Shown: piece by piece, positions 57,078 through 64,000 of the stretch | Numbering within the stretch: the stretch's first letter is position 1 | Layout of the letters: each line of letters begins with the position of its first letter | From: Tragulus kanchil | Lineage: Eukaryota; Chordata; Mammalia; Artiodactyla; Tragulidae | Length of the DNA stretch: 64,000 nt | Direction of reading: 5' to 3' | Assembly: GCA_022376925.1 (NCBI GenBank) | Contig: JAIOJX010000028.1 | Location: 72,877,001-72,941,000, forward strand | Made by a program: the position numbers and the translations under genes | Notes under the pieces: generated by a model | Seen by the model: the letters and a program-made list of their open reading frames with translations, nothing else | Databases searched by the model: none | What the model was told of the DNA's origin: nothing

Positions 57078-59305
57078 ACCACCACCCTTGGACATTACCT
57101 TCCTGTGTTCTTAATGGCCTCTTCTGCCCCAGGCATCACATGTCAGTATGACAATACTTGGATCCCCAAAACAATGATTTCTCCCATATGTCATCTTTTT
57201 TCTACAGAGGAAATTTCCCTGAACAGAACTGAATCTCCTACCAGTTCCCCAACTGCAAGGGATTTTCCTTGCAAAGCAGTGCCTGCCCTTTCCAGCCTGT
57301 GTCATAGGAGCCATGCTCTGCCAACAAGCAAAAGGCAGTACACACTCACTGTTCAGTGCTGGTATGTGTCCTCCCAAACATTTCTTTCTTGTGGAGGTTT
57401 TTTCTACTTTGTTTACATCATAGTGTACATTGTCTTGTCACCTGCCTTTATACTTTATATTTTACCATAGACATTTGTTCCACAGTAATAGACTTTGGAC
57501 ATTTTATTTTAAATGATGAAATAATCTTCAATGCAAAAAAAAGGCATGCTAACTAACTTTTTTTTAATAAATGCATTTTTTAAATTAATTTATTCATTTT
57601 TTGCTCTTCTGGGTTTTCACTGCTGCCACAGATTCTTCTCTAGTTGCAGGCAGTGGGGGCTACTCTCTAGTTGAGGTGAGCAGGCTTCTTGTTGCAGTGA
57701 CTTCTCTTGCTGTGGAACTCTGGCTCTAGGGCACATGGGCTTCAGTAGTTGTGGTACTTGGGATCAATAGTTGCGACTCTGAGGCTCTAGAGCACAGGCT
57801 TCATAGTTATGGCTCACAGGCTTAGTTACTCTGCAGCATGTGGGATCTTCCTGTATCAGGGATCGAATTTGTGTCTCCTTCATTGTCAAGTGAACTCTTT
57901 ACCAGTGAGCTACCAGGGAAGCCCCTAACTAAATTTTTTATAAGCACCATTCTTATTTTCAGAAAACCTACTAGGTAAAAAGCACCATGTACCAGAAGCT
58001 TTACACAAGTACCTCTAATCCTTAGAACAATCCTGCAAGGAACCGATTATCATTCCAAAAGAAGAAACAAAGTCAGAGTCTAAAACTTACTGGACAATCC
58101 TGCTGGTAGATTGGAATTTGAACTCAGGCCCATCTGATTTCCAAGCCAGCAAACACAATATTTATTCAACATTAGTGGGAGGGGCCTAGTGTCTCCTTAC
58201 CACCACCCTTGGACATTACCTTCCTGTGTTCTTAATGGCCTCTTCTGCCCCAGGCATCACATGTCAGTATGACAATACTTGGATCCCCAAAACAATGATT
58301 TCTCCCATATGTCATCTTTTTTCTACAGAGGAAATTTCCCTGAACAGAACTGAATCTCCTACCAGTTCCCCAACTGCAAGGGATTTTCCTTGCAAAGCAG
58401 TGCCTGCCCTTTCCAGCCTGTGTCATAGGAGCCATGCTCTGCCAACAAGCAAAAGGCAGTACACACTCACTGTTCAGTGCTGGTATGTGTCCTCCCAAAC
58501 ATTTCTTTCTTGTGGAGGTTTTTTCTACTTTGTTTACATCATAGTGTACATTGTCTTGTCACCTGCCTTTATACTTTATATTTTACCATAGACATTTGTT
58601 CCACAGTAATAGACTTTGGACATTTTATTTTAAATGATGAAATAATCTTCAATGCAAAAAAAAGGCATGCTAACTAACTTTTTTTTAATAAATGCATTTT
58701 TTAAATTAATTTATTCATTTTTTGCTCTTCTGGGTTTTCACTGCTGCCACAGATTCTTCTCTAGTTGCAGGCAGTGGGGGCTACTCTCTAGTTGAGGTGA
58801 GCAGGCTTCTTGTTGCAGTGACTTCTCTTGCTGTGGAACTCTGGCTCTAGGGCACATGGGCTTCAGTAGTTGTGGTACTTGGGATCAATAGTTGCGACTC
58901 TGAGGCTCTAGAGCACAGGCTTCATAGTTATGGCTCACAGGCTTAGTTACTCTGCAGCATGTGGGATCTTCCTGTATCAGGGATCGAATTTGTGTCTCCT
59001 TCATTGTCAAGTGAACTCTTTACCAGTGAGCTACCAGGGAAGCCCCTAACTAAATTTTTTATAAGCACCATTCTTATTTTCAGAAAACCTACTAGGTAAA
59101 AAGCACCATGTACCAGAAGCTTTACACAAGTACCTCTAATCCTTAGAACAATCCTGCAAGGAACCGATTATCATTCCAAAAGAAGAAACAAAGTCAGAGT
59201 CTAAAACTTACTGGACAATCCTGCTGGTAGATTGGAATTTGAACTCAGGCCCATCTGATTTCCAAGCCAGCAAACACAATATTTATTCAACATTAGTGGG
59301 AGGGG
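57078..59305. repeat. Direct duplication pair R (~1.1 kb unit)
   Basis: 57078-58184 recurs at 58199-59305 (offset 1121). I see no clear difference. Overlaps the end of pair Q by about 90 bases, which therefore occur three times. Confidence 0.93.
57565..57926 (-). mobile_element. tRNA-derived SINE, antisense
   Basis: Same family as 3605-3955: 'cactgctgccacagattctt', 'ctactctctagttgaggtga', 'catgtgggatcttcctgtat' and head 'gctaccagggaagcccc'. Copy at 58686-59047. Confidence 0.88.
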
Positions 59306-59777
59306 AATTAAGGAGACACAGGTTGGGGAACTAAGATCCCACATGCTGCGCAGTACAGCCAAAAAAATTTTTTGAAAAAGGAAAGAAATTAAAACTCAAA
59401 TGAATGCCAATTTATATATATATAAATTAGTTATATTTATTAAGTAAAACCAATCAAACAAAACAGAACCCTGAATTCAAACAGGTAGCCAGCAAGTGGC
59501 TACAAAGCTATAATGGCTATTCAGCTCTATTTAAATGGAATTAAAGCTACAGTTTATCATCTTGCTTTTAGTAAACCATTAGCAGTTATTCGATTTGTAT
59601 CTATAGTTACACTGAACTTACTCTGACATTTTGTGTTTCATAATTCTTGGCTAGTCTTACTCTGATGCTTCACCCTTCATAATTCTTTATCAGTACTTCC
59701 TACAGTTACCCTGACAGGTCATCTAGCTCATACGGTTAGTCATATTCTTCAACATGCCTCAGTAAAGTTCAGTTCAG
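59306..59777. other. Non-coding DNA with SINE remnant
   Basis: 59320-59370 ('ggggaactaagatcccacat', 'gccaaaaaaa') looks like the tail side of a sense tRNA-derived SINE. The rest is unique and without a gene. Confidence 0.45.
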
Positions 59778-59834
59778 TTTCTCATAGTGCCAACAACAAA
59801 AATTCCTGGCATGACTCTGTTTAGCAAAATATAT

Positions 59835-60054
59835 TTCCTTGAAAGTGAAAACATTATTTGCTCAGTTGTGTTCAGCTCTTTGTGACCCCATGGACCGTAG
59901 CCTGCCAGGCTCCTCTGTCCATGGAATTCTTCAGGCAAGAATACTGGAGCGGGTTGCCATTCCCTTCTCCAGGGGGTCTCTGACCCAGGGATCTGAACCC
60001 AGGTCTCCTGCATTGCAGCCGGATTCTTTACCATCTGAGCTATCAGAGAAGCCA
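59835..60054 (-). mobile_element. Bov-tA SINE, antisense
   Basis: 'tcagttgtgttcagctctttg', 'gaccccatggaccgtagcc', 'caggcaagaatactggagcg', 'ctgacccagggatctgaacc' and 'ctgcattgcagccggattct'. It lies between two related ~60-bp blocks (59772-59832 and 60054-60116). Confidence 0.93.
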
Positions 60055-60139
60055 AGTTTCTCATAGCACCAACAATAAAAATTCCCAGTGTGACTCTGCT
60101 TAGCAAAATACATTGCCTTTGCTAATAGAACATTCTTTT

Positions 60140-60817
60140 TTTATTATTATTCTTTATTTTAAAGGTTTTACAGAGTTTTGTTGTTCACAGACATGTATGT
60201 TCCCAGATCAGTCATATGCATATCCATGGTCGCCACCCGCCCAGATCCCCCCATCCCACCCCTCCAGACCTGGCCCCAAGCCATTGTAAGCACTCCTATT
60301 CCCTTAGCACTATGATACTAGCTGTCTTTTCCACACATAACACTATAGGTTTCCTTGTTACTTCCTCCATGCTTCCCCCTCCCTATTTCTTCACCATTCT
60401 TCCCTATGTCTATGCTCTATCTTTTTTTCCATGAGTTCCCTGTGTGTGATATCAAGACCGTCCTACTAGATTCCATATATGTGTGTTAGTATACTGTATT
60501 TGTCTTTCTCCTTTTGACTTACTTCACTTTTTATGATAGGTTCTAGAGCCAGCCACTTCATTAGGACTGTCTTCTGCATTTCTTTTAACAGCTGAGTAGT
60601 ATTCCATTGTATATATGTACCAAAGCTTCTGGATCCATTCATTCGTCGATGGACATCTAGGTTGCTTCCATGTTTTGGCTATTGTATAGAGAGCTGCAAT
60701 GAACATTGGGGTACAGGTGCTTCTATCCGTTTTGATTTCATCAGGATATAAGCCTAAGAGTGGGATTGCTGGGTCACATGGTGCTTCTATTTTTAGTTTT
60801 TTAAGAAATCTCCATAC
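60140..60817 (-). mobile_element. L1 part of a U6/L1 chimeric retrocopy
   Basis: Minus-strand L1 of the young family: ORF2 C-terminal codons at 60524-60853 ([35 protein letters not shown]), then 3' UTR to a T-rich tail at 60135-60150. At its 5' side it is joined directly to a complete U6 sequence. See the next entry for the shared target-site duplication. Confidence 0.93.
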
Positions 60818-60818
60818 T

Positions 60819-60868
60819 AAAAATATGGAATGCTTCACGAATTTGCGTGTCATCCTTGCGCAGGGGCC

Positions 60869-60919
<51 letters not shown>

Positions 60920-60925
60920 GAGCAC
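60819..60925 (-). pseudogene. RNU6: U6 snRNA retrocopy, full length, joined to L1
   Basis: Minus strand begins GTGCTCGCTTCGGCAGCACA and runs through the ACAGAGA box and the AGC-containing helix to the terminal T run; all 107 positions look like consensus mammalian U6. The 3' end runs straight into L1 ORF2 sequence in the same orientation. A 15-bp target-site duplication, ctaatagaacattct, lies at 60122-60136 and 60925-60939 around the whole U6+L1 unit. This is the classic product of L1 reverse transcriptase switching from L1 RNA to U6 RNA. No proximal sequence element is visible upstream, so it is very probably not a transcribed U6 gene. Confidence 0.96.
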
Positions 60926-60939
60926 TAATAGAACATTCT

Positions 60940-61544
60940 GACAACCAGAAATGTAGATACTTATAGACAGATGTAGATACATAAAATAAGATTAACAAGT
61001 AAATTTTGTATTAATAAATCTATATATAAATATGGGTACCTCCTGTAAAAGGCCTGGTCCATATCCTCAGCAAGAATCAATTTTTGTTCTGAAAACACTA
61101 CAAGCAGCATCTGCAGATGTGAAGCAGTTAAAGGGAATACATGAATTAAAAAGGAAAAAGGAGAGGGGGGAAAGCAGCAAAAGAAGGAAGAAATAGGAAT
61201 ATACATGCCAACAGAAGGGAAAAGTGGACAGCACTGTAGCTATGTCAATTTTGCTGTGACAGAATAAATTCTAGAGCAGACTGGAAAACAGCACAGAGCA
61301 AATGTCTCTGGCCAGCCGATAGGACAAGCAGAGTCAACTTTGCAATGGAGGCATCACCACAGTTTATCTTCCCTGCGGACACACCCTCCTCCCCTCCCAC
61401 CCAGAGACTTGGACTTTGCATTACAACAAAACTCCCCATCCAGTTTCAGGCTCTTAGCGTATTTTATTTCTTTATTCCCTTCTAGAGTGTACACCAAAGG
61501 CTCTCCCAAATACCACCACCTTTCAAGGTTCAGTCCCTGCCTCC
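60940..61544. other. Unique non-coding DNA
   Basis: Opposed open frames at 61340-61635 shadow each other and show no motif. No gene called. Confidence 0.45.
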
Positions 61545-61983
61545 CTGAGCTTGCCATTTCTGCTGTTGGTGAGGGTGATTCCAGGCCAAAGCTGACATAA
61601 ACAGGTTTCCTCTGGACTTCCCACAGCAGAGCCAAATAGGAAATGATACTGGCAGCTTTGCTTGTGAGGACAGATACTGAAACGTGCTGACTGGTGGATG
61701 GGAATTCAGTCCCTTAGAGGAACTTGCAGATCCTCCCAGCCACACTGCTCTGCCCTCTGGCCTAGTTGCCAGGGCTGCTTTAGGGTAAGTGAACCAAAAT
61801 GTTCACCCCCAGTCTGTTTGATAATGTGTTGGATTAGGATTCATGGTGGTTCTTTGCCCTGTCTAGTACAAGCATTCGGGAAGGAGAAAGGAGTTCTTAA
61901 ATTTTTGTAGATTGATCTATATGACTAATCAAGAAGTGTTGCGTTTACCTCTTCATTCTAGATTACCAGTATTGTTACTTGTT

Positions 61984-62100
61984 GTGTTAGTCACTCAGTT
62001 GTGTCCGACTCTTGGTGACCCCATGGACTATAGGCAGTCTGTCCACAAGATTCTCCAGGCAAGAATATTGGAATGGGTTGCCATTTCCTTCTCCTGTTGT
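61984..62100 (-). mobile_element. Bov-tA SINE fragment, antisense
   Basis: 'cactcagttgtgtccgactc', 'ttggtgaccccatggactat', 'ccaggcaagaatattggaat' and 'ggttgccatttccttctcc'. Copy at 63059-63175. Confidence 0.9.
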
Positions 62101-62618
62101 TACTTAGTATTTTGTTAATAATTCAGTGCTACAAAGTTGGAGTTGCTTGGGACAGGAGAAGATGATGAGTGAATGAAGATGTGAAAAAGAAATCTTGTGA
62201 TACATATGTTAAGATTAATAAGTGAGTTTTATAAATTTATTTACAAAGTAGACTCTTCATAAGTTCAAATCTGGTTTTCATTCTGGCTTCTGTGTGTCCT
62301 AGCAGAGTGACTTAGGACAAGTTGGCTAACGCCATCAAACATTATTCAACTTCTTCATCATTGAAATGAAGGTGATGGTTTCTACCTCAGAGGGATGTTA
62401 GGAATGATGAGAGTGGATGCCTATTGAGTGTAAGACATAGAGTGATTATGTAAAAATACTAGTTTGCTTTCCTCTCTCTTTAACCAATCATTCCCAAGGG
62501 AATATAGATTTTTTAAAAGCTTTGAAATAATGAGCAAACGCATTGCAACATTAAAACAAATGCATTTTGAGCATAAAACCCTCAAAGAGTTTATAATCTA
62601 GTTGGGGATATTAATGCT
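62101..62618. other. Unique non-coding DNA
   Basis: Nothing recognised. Duplicated at 63176-63693. Confidence 0.45.
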
Positions 62619-63693
62619 CCTGAGCTTGCCATTTCTGCTGTTGGTGAGGGTGATTCCAGGCCAAAGCTGACATAAACAGGTTTCCTCTGGACTTCCCACA
62701 GCAGAGCCAAATAGGAAATGATACTGGCAGCTTTGCTTGTGAGGACAGATACTGAAACGTGCTGACTGGTGGATGGGAATTCAGTCCCTTAGAGGAACTT
62801 GCAGATCCTCCCAGCCACACTGCTCTGCCCTCTGGCCTAGTTGCCAGGGCTGCTTTAGGGTAAGTGAACCAAAATGTTCACCCCCAGTCTGTTTGATAAT
62901 GTGTTGGATTAGGATTCATGGTGGTTCTTTGCCCTGTCTAGTACAAGCATTCGGGAAGGAGAAAGGAGTTCTTAAATTTTTGTAGATTGATCTATATGAC
63001 TAATCAAGAAGTGTTGCGTTTACCTCTTCATTCTAGATTACCAGTATTGTTACTTGTTGTGTTAGTCACTCAGTTGTGTCCGACTCTTGGTGACCCCATG
63101 GACTATAGGCAGTCTGTCCACAAGATTCTCCAGGCAAGAATATTGGAATGGGTTGCCATTTCCTTCTCCTGTTGTTACTTAGTATTTTGTTAATAATTCA
63201 GTGCTACAAAGTTGGAGTTGCTTGGGACAGGAGAAGATGATGAGTGAATGAAGATGTGAAAAAGAAATCTTGTGATACATATGTTAAGATTAATAAGTGA
63301 GTTTTATAAATTTATTTACAAAGTAGACTCTTCATAAGTTCAAATCTGGTTTTCATTCTGGCTTCTGTGTGTCCTAGCAGAGTGACTTAGGACAAGTTGG
63401 CTAACGCCATCAAACATTATTCAACTTCTTCATCATTGAAATGAAGGTGATGGTTTCTACCTCAGAGGGATGTTAGGAATGATGAGAGTGGATGCCTATT
63501 GAGTGTAAGACATAGAGTGATTATGTAAAAATACTAGTTTGCTTTCCTCTCTCTTTAACCAATCATTCCCAAGGGAATATAGATTTTTTAAAAGCTTTGA
63601 AATAATGAGCAAACGCATTGCAACATTAAAACAAATGCATTTTGAGCATAAAACCCTCAAAGAGTTTATAATCTAGTTGGGGATATTAATGCT

Positions 63694-64000
63694 AGTTCAC
63701 ATGGAACAATAAAAGAACATTACAAGCTCACAATTAGATTCAGTGATGGTGTTATTCTGGTTATTGAATTATAATTGTTAAGAAGAAAATGAAGTAAAAA
63801 TGGACTAGGGTTTTTCTGTGAGGTAGTCCTTCTAGAATTTTCTAGGTATTCAGAGAAGTGAAAAACAGAGCTAGACTGAGGTTAATTTAAGAAACGACCA
63901 ACATATACTTGATGACACTTTTAGGGGGGGGAGTGCTCCAGGCAAAGTTCTACCAATCCTCTGAGAACTAACCCACATTCTCTTTCAAAAACAAAAATCC
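63694..64000. other. Unique non-coding DNA
   Basis: Nothing recognised to the end of the window. A G-run (ggggggg) lies near 63924. Confidence 0.4.

Larger units (their letters stand above)
54976..57166. repeat. Direct duplication pair Q (~1.08 kb unit)
   Basis: 54976-56052 recurs at 56093-57166 (offset 1117, then about 1113 after a T-run difference near 55043). About 40 bases between the copies, 'actaaaaattcttataaaa' and following, match neither flank. Confidence 0.93.
61545..63693. repeat. Direct duplication pair S (~1.07 kb unit)
   Basis: 61545-62618 recurs at 62620-63693 (offset 1075), apparently without any difference, joined at 'ttaatgct/cctgagcttgcc'. Confidence 0.95.

Noticed and set aside
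60819..60925. Functional U6 snRNA gene
   Set aside because: It is fused to L1 within one target-site duplication and shows no upstream U6 promoter elements.

Overview
The window is mammalian nuclear DNA from a ruminant. It carries Bov-tA SINEs, BovB LINEs, tRNA-Glu-derived SINEs with the 'CCCTGGTGGTCCAGTGG' head, and a young L1. No intact host protein-coding gene was found. The species cannot be fixed from this sequence; the many clean tRNA-Glu SINEs with intact target-site duplications suggest a lineage where that SINE and L1 were active recently.

Main content: a degenerate endogenous retrovirus on the minus strand (about 5762-18528) that reads as an endogenous foamy virus (Spumaretrovirinae). 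From right to left it holds a 3' part of gag, pol (protease, RT, RNase H, integrase), env with a foamy-type leader peptide, a tas/bel1-like ORF overlapping the end of env, a bel2-like ORF, and one LTR with TATA box, R-region splice donor and polyA signal in the foamy arrangement. The 5' LTR and the start of gag are missing; a BovB tail and an L1 fragment lie there instead. Gag, pol and env are broken by stops, frameshifts and deletions, and catalytic positions of protease, RT and integrase are changed. The tas-like frame is still open.

Other regions: 1-5760 holds old SINE/L1 pieces. 20366-27540 is a young L1 (minus strand) with its 5' end, a deleted ORF1 and recognisable ORF2 blocks, interrupted by a SINE with a perfect 19-bp target-site duplication. 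27550-35700 is SINE, L1 and BovB debris with unique DNA. 35708-36724 is an RPSA processed pseudogene. 38150-48800 is unique DNA with SINEs and old L1. 49135-53420 is a long BovB apparently inserted in a SINE and itself hit by a Bov-tA. 53645-59305 is old L1, SINEs and unique DNA. 60140-60925 is a U6 snRNA/L1 chimeric retrocopy with a 15-bp target-site duplication.

Overriding caution: nineteen times, a block of about 1.03-1.18 kb is present twice in direct orientation, end to end or nearly so, whatever the content (virus, L1, pseudogene, unique DNA). This looks like uncollapsed contig or read overlap in the assembly, not biology. It inflates the window by about 20 kb, repeats parts of env, pol, bel2 and RPSA, and makes false frameshifts and partial genes. 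Features in second copies are marked as such.
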